The position numbers were made by a program, and so were the translations under genes. The notes under the pieces were generated by a model. The model ran no database searches. It was not told where the DNA came from and saw only the letters and a list, made by a program, of their open reading frames with translations. A stretch of 64,000 bases of DNA from Acetobacteraceae bacterium (GTDB taxonomy: Bacteria > Pseudomonadota > Alphaproteobacteria > Acetobacterales > Acetobacteraceae), in assembly GCA_027487675.1 (NCBI GenBank), contig JAIYDD010000132.1:1-64000 (forward strand). The letters are read 5' to 3'. Of this stretch, positions 27,330 through 36,307 are shown piece after piece (positions within the stretch are counted from its first letter, which is position 1; every line of letters begins with the position of its first letter).

Positions 27330-29441
27330 ATGTCACGCATCGCAGAAGTCCAGTCGTCCTTCGACCTCGGCACGGCGCAATGGGTGCCGGCCGCGCTGTT
27401 CGACGGCACGAACGACATCCCGGGCCTGATGCAGGGGCTCTTGATCGCGGGCTCGCGCATCGTGGTCTCCGGCAGCGTCTCGGAAAGCTTCGCCGGCACG
27501 CCGCGTGACCAGGACTACTACGCCTTCGAAACACGCCCGGGTGACGTCGTGCAGGTGGTGCTGACCGGCGACATCAGTTCGCGCCTCGGCCTCTACCTTT
27601 ACGAGAATGGCGGCTTCGTCACCTCTGCCGTGCAGACGACGTCCGGCAGCGTGCTTTCTCTGCAACGCAGCATCGGCACGCCAACCACCTTCACGGTCGG
27701 CACGCAGGACAACTCTGCCCTCTTCTCGGGCGGCTATGCCTACCCGGCGGCCTACAACATCGCCGTGACCATCCTGTCCCCGGGACAGACCCTGTCTGGC
27801 GGGGCAGGCGCAGACGCGCTGTCGGGCTGGCTCGGCGGCGACGTGCTGCGCGGCTTCTCGCTCGCCGATCCGCTTGCGGACACCGGCAACGACACGCTGA
27901 ACGGCCTGGCGGGCCGCGACGTGCTGATGGGCGCCGGCGGCGACGATGTGCTCATCGGCGGCCTCGACGCCGACCGGCTGCTGGGGGACATGGGCAACGA
28001 CACGCTGTACGGCGACTACGCGCCGGGCAGCCTGGCGCCCGAGGTGGTCGGCTTCGACACGATCCCGACCTACAGCAGCTTTGGCATCTTCACCGGCTAC
28101 GTGGACGTCTACATCCCGACCGGCTACGACGACACGCTGCTCGGCGGCGACGGCGATGACCTGCTGGTCGGCGGGCTCGGCTTCGACCTTCTGCAGGGCG
28201 GCGCCGGCAACGACACGCTCGCCGGCGGCGACGCCCTGCCCTTCGCGCCCGCGACCGTGACGGACTTCGATACCGACCGGCTGTTCGGCGGCGAGGGCGA
28301 CGACCTGCTGCTGCGCGGCTTCCGGCTCTCCGGCGGCTCGGGCAACGACACGCTGATCGCCAATGCCGGCTTCGCCGATGGCGGCGACGGGACGGACCTG
28401 CTCCAGTTCTCAGCCGGCGGGCTGCTGCGCATCGCCCCCGATGGCTCGGGCTCGACCGGCACCGGGGCCGCCGCGCTGGTCTTCTCCGGCATCGAGAACT
28501 TCTTCGTCACCGGCGGCTACGCGGCGAACGACTTCCAGATGGGAAGCGGCTCCGACACCGTGATCGGCGGCAGCCGCGGCGACACGGTGACCGGCGGCGC
28601 CGGCGACGACAGCCTCAATGGCGGCGCCGCGCCGGTGCCGAGCGCCGATCCGGCGGCCGTGCCGCTCGACCGCCTCTCGGGAGACACCGGCAACGACACG
28701 CTCTGGGCGAACAGCGGCGACGCCAGCCTGCTCGGCGGCAGCGGCAACGACCTCCTCACTTCCCATGGCGACCGCGCCGACCTCAGCGGCGGCTCCGGCC
28801 ACGACAGCCTGCTCGCGACTGGCCGCGAGGTGGCGCTCGATGGGGGGACGGGCAACGATGTGATCACCCTGTGGCTGGACACCGGGGGCGCCCTGCTGCG
28901 GGCGACGAACGCGCTCGTCGATGCCGGCAGCGGCAACGACACGATCTTCTCGATCGGCGCCGGCGACTCCGTGCTCGGCGGGCGAGGCGTCGACCACATC
29001 GTGCTCGACTTCGCCACCAGCTTGGGCGGCGTGCGGATGCTGAACTTCAACAACGGCTCCGGCACCGCGTGGAGCCTGACCGCCTATGTCGACTGGGCCG
29101 AGGTCGAGAGGATCGACGTCTCCGGCGGCGCCTATGGCGATACGCTGGTCGGGGGCGGCAGCACCGACACCATCGACGGCTACGCGGGGCCCGACCTGCT
29201 CCTCGGCGGCGGCAGCAGCGACGTCTTCCGCATCCGCCGGCCGGGCGGCGATGGGGTGACCATCGGCGACTTCCGCGGCAACGGCGCCGCCGCCGGCGAC
29301 CGCATCGAGTTCATCGGCTTCGACGCCGGCAGCACGCTGACCTCGCTCGGCGGCACGGCGTGGCGTGCGGGCACGGCCGCCTCGGGCGTGGACCTGACCA
29401 TCATCGGCGCGGTGCACCCGACGGACTACGTCTTCCTCTGA
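27330..29441 (+). CDS. RTX-repeat calcium-binding protein A
   Basis: A 703-residue protein without a Sec signal peptide. Residues ~50-145 resemble a pre-peptidase C-terminal-type beta domain (D-Q-D-Y-Y-A-F-E-T-R-P-G-D-V). From ~150 onward there are many G-G-x-G-x-D-x-L nonapeptide repeats, which bind calcium and fold as a beta-roll after secretion through a type I system. The C-terminus ends G-A-V-H-P-T-D-Y-V-F-L, which may be the secretion signal. It shares this architecture and the tail with the gene at 29588-31723, which points the other way. No type I ABC exporter is in the window, and no catalytic domain is evident, so an adhesin or surface-layer role is a guess. Confidence 0.88.
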   Translation: MSRIAEVQSSFDLGTAQWVPAALFDGTNDIPGLMQGLLIAGSRIVVSGSVSESFAGTPRDQDYYAFETRPGDVVQVVLTGDISSRLGLYLYENGGFVTSAVQTTSGSVLSLQRSIGTPTTFTVGTQDNSALFSGGYAYPAAYNIAVTILSPGQTLSGGAGADALSGWLGGDVLRGFSLADPLADTGNDTLNGLAGRDVLMGAGGDDVLIGGLDADRLLGDMGNDTLYGDYAPGSLAPEVVGFDTIPTYSSFGIFTGYVDVYIPTGYDDTLLGGDGDDLLVGGLGFDLLQGGAGNDTLAGGDALPFAPATVTDFDTDRLFGGEGDDLLLRGFRLSGGSGNDTLIANAGFADGGDGTDLLQFSAGGLLRIAPDGSGSTGTGAAALVFSGIENFFVTGGYAANDFQMGSGSDTVIGGSRGDTVTGGAGDDSLNGGAAPVPSADPAAVPLDRLSGDTGNDTLWANSGDASLLGGSGNDLLTSHGDRADLSGGSGHDSLLATGREVALDGGTGNDVITLWLDTGGALLRATNALVDAGSGNDTIFSIGAGDSVLGGRGVDHIVLDFATSLGGVRMLNFNNGSGTAWSLTAYVDWAEVERIDVSGGAYGDTLVGGGSTDTIDGYAGPDLLLGGGSSDVFRIRRPGGDGVTIGDFRGNGAAAGDRIEFIGFDAGSTLTSLGGTAWRAGTAASGVDLTIIGAVHPTDYVFL

Positions 29442-29587
29442 CGCCGCGGCAAAGGGTGCCGTGTGCGCCGGCCCGCCACCAGTGCTTCGGCCCGTGCGGC
29501 GGCATGTTCGGTGGCATATGCGACGGTGCGACACCCGCCCGCCGGGGGCAAAGCGGCGAAAGGCGGCGGCCTGTCCGCGCCCGGCCG

Positions 29588-31723
29588 TCAGACGGCGACG
29601 AACACGTAGTCCGTCGGGTGCAGCCCGCCGCTGATCGAGATCGTTGCCGAGCCGAGGCTGCCCGAGGCCAGCCACGACGTGCCGCCCAGGAAGGTCACCG
29701 TGGCACCGGTCCCGAAGCCGTGGAATTCGATGCGGTCGCCTTCCAGCTCCCCGCGGCCGGCGAAGTCCGCGACGACGTCCCCCGCCGCGCCGGCCAGCCC
29801 GATGCGGAACAGGTCGTAGTGGCCGCCGCCGCGCATGGTGTCCGCGCCGCCGCCGCCGTCGATGGTGTCGTTGCTGTTGCTGCCGGTGATGGCGTCGGCG
29901 GCGGATCCGCCGATCACCTTCAGCCGCTCCACGCTGTCCCAGCTGATCCAGTGGGCGCTGCTCGCGGTCATCATGCCGCTGGCCACCGCGTAGAAGGTGA
30001 TCGTGACCGGATCGGCGATGCGCGACAGGTCGAGTTCGACATTGTCGAAGTTGGCGCCGCCCTGCAGCACCGCCTGGCCGCCCCACAGCCGGAAGATGTC
30101 GGCCCCGGCGCCGCCATCGGCGAAGGCGTTGTCGGCCAGGATCGCGGTGGCGGCATCGACCGCGCCGCCCAGGATGATCAGGTCGCCACCCGCGCCCGCA
30201 TCGATGGCCGCGCCCGTGCCGGTGGCCTGCACCGTGTCGTTGCCGCTGCCCAGCGTGATCGTCGCGAGGGCGCCTTCCGCGCTGACGCTGTCATTGCCGA
30301 CACCAGCCGAGACGACAAAGCCGGTGACGGACGCCGTGGCCACCAGCGTGTCGTTGCCCGAGCCGGCATCCAGGAGGTCCGGCAGGCCCACGGCCAGGAT
30401 GCTGTCGTCGCCCGAGCCACCGGCCACCTGATCCGCCGCATCGGCGGCGATGCTGTCATTGCCGCCGCCGCCGGTCAGCGTATCCGCGCCCCCAAGCCCG
30501 ACCAGCGAATCGCCGCCCGCCCCGCCGACCAGCTCATCCGCCAGGCTGCTGCCGGTGACCGAGATCGCCTCGATCCCGAGCAGCGTGGCGTAGGCGACGC
30601 CGTTCGACACGGCCTGGCCGTTGCCGTCGGCGTCGAGCCGCACGCGCAGCGGCCCGGCGCTGGCGCCGAAGCCGAGCACCAGCCGGTCGGTGCCCTCGCC
30701 GCCATCCGCCACCGCGCCGGTGAAATCGCTGGAGAGGAAGCGCGGGTTGAGGCGCAGCAGGTCGTCGCCCGCGCCGCCCAGCAGCCGGTCGCGTTCCGCG
30801 CCGCGGATCACGTCATCGCCGTCCCCGCCGGACAGCACGTCGCCGGCGGCGGAGGGGTCGCTGAACTGCTCCGGCTGGAAGACGCCCGCGTCGGGGTTGT
30901 AGTCATCGCTGATGGTGTCGGCGCCGGCGCCGCCATCCACCGTGTCGCGCCCGTCGCCGCCGATCAGCAGGTCGTCGCCGTCGCCACCCGACACAACATC
31001 CTGGTAGGCGCGGTTGTAGGGTCCGCGGATGCCCGGCCCGTCGCCCCAGATCGTGTCATTGCCCGCGCCGCCCAGCAGCCGGTCGGCATCGGCGCCGCCG
31101 AGCAGCAGGTCGGCCCCGCCGCCGCCATCCAGCAGGTCGCGCCCGCCAAGGCCGGTCAGTGTGTCGCCGCCCGTGTCCGCCGTCGCCGCGCCCGGCGCGC
31201 CGCCGTTCAGCACGTCGTGGCCCATCCAGCCTTCGACCAGGTCGGCGCCGGCGGTGCCCCGGAGGACCAGCGCCGGCGAGGCGATGGTGACGTTGAGGTC
31301 GTAGTTGGTCGCGTGGTCGTTCCCGGTCAAGGACAGCCGCGCCTGCAGGCCGATGAAATAGGTGCCGCTGCCGATGACGTTGTAGGCCAGGAACGGGTCC
31401 CGGATGGTGGTGCTGCCGGTGTCGAGGAAGCCGAGATCGTCGTTCGATGCGATCAGCGCGCCGGCGGCGTTGTAGAGGAACATCTGGAGATCGCTGGTGG
31501 ACCAGGACGCGTCCACGTCGAGCGTGAGCACATCTCCCGCGCGCAGCGTGATCCGCCAGTAGTCCTGGTCGCCGTAGACATTGATCGCGCCGTCCAGGAC
31601 GACGGTCGGCAGGGAGGGGTAGAAGTCGAAGGGCGGCGAGGTGATCTCGGTGTCGAAGGCCGTCACCGGCACGATCTGCGCCGAGGCAAGGTCGGAGGAC
31701 GGCGTCTCGGTGATCACGGCCAT
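29588..31723 (-). CDS. RTX-repeat calcium-binding protein B
   Basis: A 711-residue paralogue of the RTX protein at 27330-29441. Residues ~45-145 hold the same kind of beta domain (D-Q-D-Y-W-R-I-T-L-R-A-G-D-V-L), then come repeated G-G-x-G-x-D-x-L units (for example G-G-A-D-A-D-R-L-L-G-G-A-G-N-D-T) and a C-terminus G-G-L-H-P-T-D-Y-V-F-V-A-V. A GAGGGGGG ribosome site precedes the ATG at 31723. There is no Sec signal, so type I secretion is likely. The two genes are tail to tail with 146 bases between, which suggests an inverted duplication followed by divergence. Confidence 0.88.
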   Translation of the reverse strand: MAVITETPSSDLASAQIVPVTAFDTEITSPPFDFYPSLPTVVLDGAINVYGDQDYWRITLRAGDVLTLDVDASWSTSDLQMFLYNAAGALIASNDDLGFLDTGSTTIRDPFLAYNVIGSGTYFIGLQARLSLTGNDHATNYDLNVTIASPALVLRGTAGADLVEGWMGHDVLNGGAPGAATADTGGDTLTGLGGRDLLDGGGGADLLLGGADADRLLGGAGNDTIWGDGPGIRGPYNRAYQDVVSGGDGDDLLIGGDGRDTVDGGAGADTISDDYNPDAGVFQPEQFSDPSAAGDVLSGGDGDDVIRGAERDRLLGGAGDDLLRLNPRFLSSDFTGAVADGGEGTDRLVLGFGASAGPLRVRLDADGNGQAVSNGVAYATLLGIEAISVTGSSLADELVGGAGGDSLVGLGGADTLTGGGGNDSIAADAADQVAGGSGDDSILAVGLPDLLDAGSGNDTLVATASVTGFVVSAGVGNDSVSAEGALATITLGSGNDTVQATGTGAAIDAGAGGDLIILGGAVDAATAILADNAFADGGAGADIFRLWGGQAVLQGGANFDNVELDLSRIADPVTITFYAVASGMMTASSAHWISWDSVERLKVIGGSAADAITGSNSNDTIDGGGGADTMRGGGHYDLFRIGLAGAAGDVVADFAGRGELEGDRIEFHGFGTGATVTFLGGTSWLASGSLGSATISISGGLHPTDYVFVAV

Positions 31724-31860
31724 GGCACCACCCCCCTCAGGCGGTGCGGCAACCTCGCCCGGCCGCCTTCCCGCTGTCCATGCCCGAATGGGAAATGCTA
31801 CCCTCACCTTGCCGCGCGCGGCCATGCCCCGACATTGGCGAGGCCCGCCGGAGCCCCGCC

Positions 31861-32280
31861 TTGACCGCCCTTGCCGCCCTCGCCCTGTTCGCCACCGCCC
31901 TGCTGCTGGGCGGCATGGCCTTCTTCGCCGCCCTCGTCGCGCCGCTGGTCTTCCGGGTGCTGGATGCGGAGGCAGGCGGGCGGTTCATCCGCGCGCTGTT
32001 TCCCGGCTACTACCTGTGGGTGGCCGGCTGCGCGGGCGCCGCCTCGGTGGCGCTGCTCCCGCTGTCCAAGCCCGATGCCGGGCTGATGGCCGCGGTGGCA
32101 GGCCTGGCGATCTGGCTGCGCCAGGTGCTGATGCCGCGGATCAACGGCCTGTCGGACCGCGCCAAGGCCGGCGACATGGCGGCCAAGCCTGCCTTCGACC
32201 GCGCCCACAAGCTCTCCGTCGCGGCCAACCTGCTGCAGATGATCGCCGCCGGGGTGGTGCTGGCCGGCTTCGTCATCTGA
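31861..32280 (+). CDS. DUF4149-like integral membrane protein
   Basis: A membrane protein of about 139 residues with four hydrophobic helices. The N-terminal helix A-T-A-L-L-L-G-G-M-A-F-F-A-A-L-V-A-P followed by F-x-V-L, and the late segment F-D-R-A-H-K-L-S-V-A-A-N, match DUF4149 proteins. A TTG start at 31861 with GGAG eight bases upstream puts the first helix at the N-terminus; ATG codons further up (31780, 31795) would add an uncharacteristic leader. It is divergent from RTX protein B and 99 bases before a TRAP-type binding protein gene. Function unknown. Confidence 0.75.
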   Translation: MTALAALALFATALLLGGMAFFAALVAPLVFRVLDAEAGGRFIRALFPGYYLWVAGCAGAASVALLPLSKPDAGLMAAVAGLAIWLRQVLMPRINGLSDRAKAGDMAAKPAFDRAHKLSVAANLLQMIAAGVVLAGFVI

Positions 32281-32379
32281 CTGAAATGACGCCGCTTTCG
32301 CACCGGTCGGGAATGGATTAAGCCTGTCCCACGCGCGGGCAGGGGCCCGCGACACCCGATCCGGGAGGAACCAAAGGTC

Positions 32380-33465
32380 ATGAACCGCCGTGCCCTGATG
32401 GGCGCCGCCGCCGCCGTCGCGCCGGTCGCCCTCGCCACCCCCGCGCTTGCGCAGACCCTTCCGGAGGTGCGCTGGCGCGCCCAGTCCAGCTTCCCGCGCG
32501 TCTTCGACATCCTCTACGGCACGCTGGAGCGCATCTCCCAGCGCGTCGCGCAGCTGACCGAGGGCCGCTTCCGCATCCAGACCTTCCCGGCCGGCGAGAT
32601 CGTCGGCGGCCTGCAGGTGCTGGACGCGGTGCAGGCCGGCACGATGGAGGCGGGGCACACCGCCAGCTACTACTACATCGGCAAGGACCTCGCCTTCGTG
32701 CCGTTCACCGCGATGAGCTTCGGCCTGAACACGCGGCAGATGAGCGCCTGGTTCAGGCATGGCGGCGGCAACGAGCTCGCGGCCGAGCTTTTCCGGGACT
32801 ACAGCATCGTCGCGCACACCGCGGGCGACACCGGCGCACAGATGGGTGGCTGGTTCCGCGAAGAGATGACGATGGAGAAGCTGCGCGGGCTGAAGTTCCG
32901 CATCACCGGCCTCGCCGGGCAGCTGTTCAACCGCATGGGCGCGGCGGCCACGCTGGTCGCGCCGGCCGACATCTACCCCTCGCTGGAGCGCGGCGTGCTG
33001 GACGCGGTGGAGTTCGTCGGCCCGCATGACGACGAGCGCGCGAACTACGTCCGCGTCGCCCGCTTCTACTACGCCCCCGGGTTCTGGGAGCCGGGCGCGC
33101 GCCTGCACTTCATGATGAACCAGCGCGCCCATGCCGCGCTGCCCGACCTCTACAAGCACGCGATCGAGGTCGCCTGCAGCGAGGCGGATGCCGAGATGGT
33201 CGCCCGCTACGACGCGGCGAACCCGCCGGCGCTGCGCCGCCTGGTCGCCGCCGGCGCGCAGCTGCGCTTCTGGCCGCGGCCGATCCTGGAGACCGCCTGG
33301 CGCGCGAACGAGGAGATGGTCGCCGACCTCGGCCGCCAGAACCCGCGCTTCGCGCGCATCATGGAAAGCTACAACCGCTTCCGGGCGGAATCCTTCCAGT
33401 GGTTCAGCATCAGCGAGAACAGCTACGACAACTTCGCCTTCACCGCCGCCCGGACGGTGCGCTGA
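32380..33465 (+). CDS. TRAP transporter solute-binding protein (DctP-like)
   Basis: A 361-residue periplasmic binding protein. It has an N-terminal export signal (M-N-R-R-A-L-M-G-A, ending A-L-A-Q at residue 25; a Tat-type start is possible). The mature protein follows the DctP pattern: W-R-A-Q-S-S-F-P, then G-G-L-Q-V-L-D-A-V-Q-A-G, M-G-G-W-F and the ligand Arg region L-K-F-R-I-T-G-L. It looks closest to the branch that binds 2-oxo acids or similar organic acids. The small and large membrane subunits are not adjacent, so it is an orphan here. A strong GGGAGG ribosome site precedes it. Confidence 0.92.
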   Translation: MNRRALMGAAAAVAPVALATPALAQTLPEVRWRAQSSFPRVFDILYGTLERISQRVAQLTEGRFRIQTFPAGEIVGGLQVLDAVQAGTMEAGHTASYYYIGKDLAFVPFTAMSFGLNTRQMSAWFRHGGGNELAAELFRDYSIVAHTAGDTGAQMGGWFREEMTMEKLRGLKFRITGLAGQLFNRMGAAATLVAPADIYPSLERGVLDAVEFVGPHDDERANYVRVARFYYAPGFWEPGARLHFMMNQRAHAALPDLYKHAIEVACSEADAEMVARYDAANPPALRRLVAAGAQLRFWPRPILETAWRANEEMVADLGRQNPRFARIMESYNRFRAESFQWFSISENSYDNFAFTAARTVR

Positions 33466-33607
33466 GGCGTGGCGCCGGGTGCCGTCCCAGGCGGGGCGGC
33501 ACCCGGACGAGCCTCCGGGCATCGGCGTCCGGAAAAAGATACCGCTTCACAAGCTTGATCCGAACCGTCATAGCATCGGGACGCAACCGTCCTGAAGGTC
33601 GGCCGCC

Positions 33608-34189
33608 ATGCGCCGCGCCCTGGCACTTACCCTCGGTCTGCTGCTTGCCCTGCCGGTGATCCGCGCAGCGAAGGCGGGCCCTGATGACTGGTCGGCGCTG
33701 TACGGCCAAGCCGTCGCCCTCATGCGCCATGGCGGCGCGGTGCTCGGCGCACCCGGCGCGCCGCCGCCTGTGCCGGGCTGCGACACCCGCGCCGTGCTGA
33801 CCGATGCAGGCCGCGACGAGATGCGCCGGCTCGGCGACCGCCTGCGCGCGGAGGGCGTGATGCGGGCACGCCTGGTCACGTCCCGCCAGTGCAGCGCCTG
33901 GGAGACGGCGGAGCTGCTGCGCCTTGGCCCGGTGACGCTGGCCCCGGCGCTGGAGCCGCTGGTGGGACCGCTTTCCCCGGCCGACCACGCGGCGCGGCAG
34001 CAGGCGCTGCGGGACTTCGTCGTCGCCGCCAGCCAGGCGCAGGGGCCCGGCGCGGTGCCGGTCATCATGGTGACCCACCGCGCCAACATCGCGGCGCTGA
34101 CGGGCATCGAGGTCCCCCATGGCGAGATCCTGCTGCTGAGGCCGAGCCAGGTCGGGCTTGGGCTTGTCGGGCGTCTGTCGGCCGATTGA
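33608..34189 (+). CDS. Exported histidine phosphatase-superfamily protein
   Basis: A 193-residue protein with a signal peptide (M-R-R-A-L-A-L-T-L-G-L-L-L ending near A-A-K-A). The catalytic R-H-G motif is in A-L-M-R-H-G-G-A, the second Arg in T-S-R-Q-C-S-A, and the second His in V-T-H-R-A-N-I, all expected for the phosphoglycerate-mutase-like histidine phosphatases. It probably acts on a phosphorylated substrate in the periplasm. Its 3' side leads to uppP on the same strand after 136 bases. Substrate unknown. Confidence 0.85.
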   Translation: MRRALALTLGLLLALPVIRAAKAGPDDWSALYGQAVALMRHGGAVLGAPGAPPPVPGCDTRAVLTDAGRDEMRRLGDRLRAEGVMRARLVTSRQCSAWETAELLRLGPVTLAPALEPLVGPLSPADHAARQQALRDFVVAASQAQGPGAVPVIMVTHRANIAALTGIEVPHGEILLLRPSQVGLGLVGRLSAD

Positions 34190-34325
34190 CCCGCCGGCGT
34201 GTGGCGTGCGCCGGTCCGCCGCGGCAGGCGCCGCGCGCATGTTGATGGCGCCGCGCGCCGGGGGCCCTTCGCGGCGGCGGGGCTTCCGGCCTATCACCCT
34301 GCCATTCCGGGAGTGACGCGCCGCG

Positions 34326-35132
34326 ATGGATGCCCCTGCCCTGTTCTCCGCCCTGCTGATGGGCATCGTCGAGGGCCTGACCGAGTTCCTGCCGATCTCC
34401 TCGACCGGCCACCTGATCCTGCTGGGCGAGCTGATCGGCTTCCAGGGTCCGACCAGCCACACCTTCAAGATCGCGATCCAGCTCGGCGCCATCCTGGCCG
34501 TGGTGGTGGTGTTCCGGCAGACCCTCGTCGACCTGGTGCTGAAGGCCTGGCGGCCGGGGCCGGAGCGGTTCTACGCGCAGAACATCCTGCTCGCCTTCCT
34601 GCCGGCGATGGTGCTGGGGGCGACGCTGCACGGCTTCATCTTCGCCGCGCTGTTCAATCCCTGGGTCGTCTGCACCGCGCTGATCGTCGGCGGCGTCGCG
34701 ATCATCGCGATCGAGCGCTGGCGGCCGCAGCCCTCGATCCGCTCGGTGCCGGAGATCGGGCTGCTCGCCGCGTTGCTGATCGGCTTCGGCCAGGCGCTGG
34801 CGATGATCCCGGGCACCTCGCGGTCGGGCGCCACCATCATCGCCGCGCTGCTGGTGGGGGTGGAGCGGCGGACGGCGGCCGAATTCTCCTTCGTTCTGGC
34901 CATCCCGACGATGTTCGCCGCGACGGCCTATGCGCTGTACAAGGCGCGGGCGGAGCTGGATTTCAGCGCCCTCGGCCAGATCGGCGTGGGCTTCGCGACG
35001 GCCTTCGTCGTGGCGCTGCTGGTGGTGCGCTGGCTGATGGCGGTGATCGGTCGCATCGGCTTCACGCCCTTCGGCTGGTACCGCATCGTGCTGGGGACGG
35101 TGATGCTGGCGGTGCTCTGGGCGCGGGGGTGA
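34326..35132 (+). CDS. uppP: Undecaprenyl-diphosphatase
   Basis: A 268-residue polytopic inner-membrane protein (BacA type) with about eight helices. It removes one phosphate from undecaprenyl diphosphate to recycle the lipid carrier for peptidoglycan and surface glycans. Both signature motifs are present: G-L-T-E-F-L-P-I-S-S-T-G-H-L (catalytic Glu) near residues 16-29 and P-G-T-S-R-S-G-A-T in the second half. It is followed on the same strand by glycosyltransferase genes that would use this carrier. Confidence 0.97.
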   Translation: MDAPALFSALLMGIVEGLTEFLPISSTGHLILLGELIGFQGPTSHTFKIAIQLGAILAVVVVFRQTLVDLVLKAWRPGPERFYAQNILLAFLPAMVLGATLHGFIFAALFNPWVVCTALIVGGVAIIAIERWRPQPSIRSVPEIGLLAALLIGFGQALAMIPGTSRSGATIIAALLVGVERRTAAEFSFVLAIPTMFAATAYALYKARAELDFSALGQIGVGFATAFVVALLVVRWLMAVIGRIGFTPFGWYRIVLGTVMLAVLWARG

Positions 35133-35305
35133 CCCGCCGGGCCTTGCGCGCCGGCCGGCCCGGCGCAGTAACGACGGGGCTTGCCAGCCTGCGCCGCGTC
35201 TGGCTAGTGCTGCGCCGCCCCGATGCCGAGACCCGAACCGCCCCCGCCACCTTCGGTGGCACCGGCCGCGCCGGCCTGCAATGCGGCGCAAGCCGGACCG
35301 GCGCG

Positions 35306-36307
35306 ATGAGGCGCCTGCGCGCGGCGGTGCTGGGGGCGCCCTGGGTGCTCTACGGCTTCCTCTCGGCCTCGCTCGGCGTCGGCATGTACCTGGCCGGCGT
35401 GCTGATCGCGCTCCTCCGGCGGCTGCTCGGCATCGACGCGGTCCTGCTGCCGGTCAGCGAATGGCTGGTCTGGTACAGCGGGCTGCCGCTTGTCATCGGC
35501 CTCGCGGTCGCGGCGGGCGACCTGCTGCTGCTGGTCGGCCACAAGCGGGCGGAGGAGGAGGTGCGCTGGCGGCCGCTGGGTGACCGGCAGGTGACGGTGG
35601 CGCTGACCGCCTATGACGACGAGGCCAGCATCACCGAGGCCGTGCAGGATTTCCTGGCGCATCCGGCGGTGCGGCGGGTGATCGTGGTGGACAACAACAG
35701 CCGCGACGCGACCGGGGCGCGGGCGCGCGCCGCGGGCGCGCTCACCTTCCTCGAAACCCGGCAGGGCTATGGCTGGTGCGTGTATCGCTGCCTGACGGAG
35801 GCGCTGGCGCATGACGATACCGGGGTGATCGTGCTGTGCGAAGGCGACCGGACCTTCCGAGCCTATGACATCGACAAGCTGCTCGCCTATGCCCCGCATG
35901 CCGACATCGTCAACGGCACGCGGACGGTGGAGCGCCTGCGCCAGCGCCACACCCAGCTGACCTCCTTCATGTATTACGGCAACCTCTTCGTCGGGAAGCT
36001 GCTGGAGGCGAAGCATGTCGGCCGCAGCACGATCACCGATGTCGGCACCACCTACAAGCTGCTGCACCGCGACGCGCTGCACGGCCTGCTGCCGCGCCTG
36101 AACCCCGCGATCAACCTGGAATTCAACGCGCATCTGCTCGACAGCGCGCTGGCCGAAGGCCTGGTGCTGGTCGAATGCCCGATCACCTTCCACGCGCGCG
36201 TCGGCGTCAGCAAGGGCGGCAATGTCAGCGACCTGCGGGCGATGAAGGTCGGCTTGCGCATGATGGGCGGCATCGTGTTCGGCTGGCCGCGCCCGGCCGC
36301 GCCATGA
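35306..36307 (+). CDS. Family 2 glycosyltransferase with N-terminal membrane helices
   Basis: A 333-residue protein. Two or more hydrophobic helices occupy residues ~8-85, then a GT-A domain: V-T-V-A-L-T-A-Y-D-D-E-A-S-I, V-I-V-V-D-N-N-S-R-D-A-T-G and the acidic E-G-D-R region. This is the layout of dolichyl-phosphate-mannose-synthase-like enzymes, but the acceptor is unknown. A long open frame extends to 34199 through uppP; that part is not family-like, so the ATG at 35306 is used. It overlaps the methyltransferase gene as ATGA and belongs with it and the next membrane glycosyltransferase. Confidence 0.87.
   Translation: MRRLRAAVLGAPWVLYGFLSASLGVGMYLAGVLIALLRRLLGIDAVLLPVSEWLVWYSGLPLVIGLAVAAGDLLLLVGHKRAEEEVRWRPLGDRQVTVALTAYDDEASITEAVQDFLAHPAVRRVIVVDNNSRDATGARARAAGALTFLETRQGYGWCVYRCLTEALAHDDTGVIVLCEGDRTFRAYDIDKLLAYAPHADIVNGTRTVERLRQRHTQLTSFMYYGNLFVGKLLEAKHVGRSTITDVGTTYKLLHRDALHGLLPRLNPAINLEFNAHLLDSALAEGLVLVECPITFHARVGVSKGGNVSDLRAMKVGLRMMGGIVFGWPRPAAP

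Noticed and set aside
28871-31864. A 997-codon plus-strand frame opposite RTX protein B
   Set aside because: It begins inside RTX protein A out of frame and runs antisense to protein B; the apparent repeats in it merely mirror the RTX DNA repeats.
34199-35305. Upstream extension of the GT2 frame through uppP
   Set aside because: The extension is in a different frame over uppP and lacks glycosyltransferase features; the ATG at 35306 gives a normal membrane-plus-GT-A protein.
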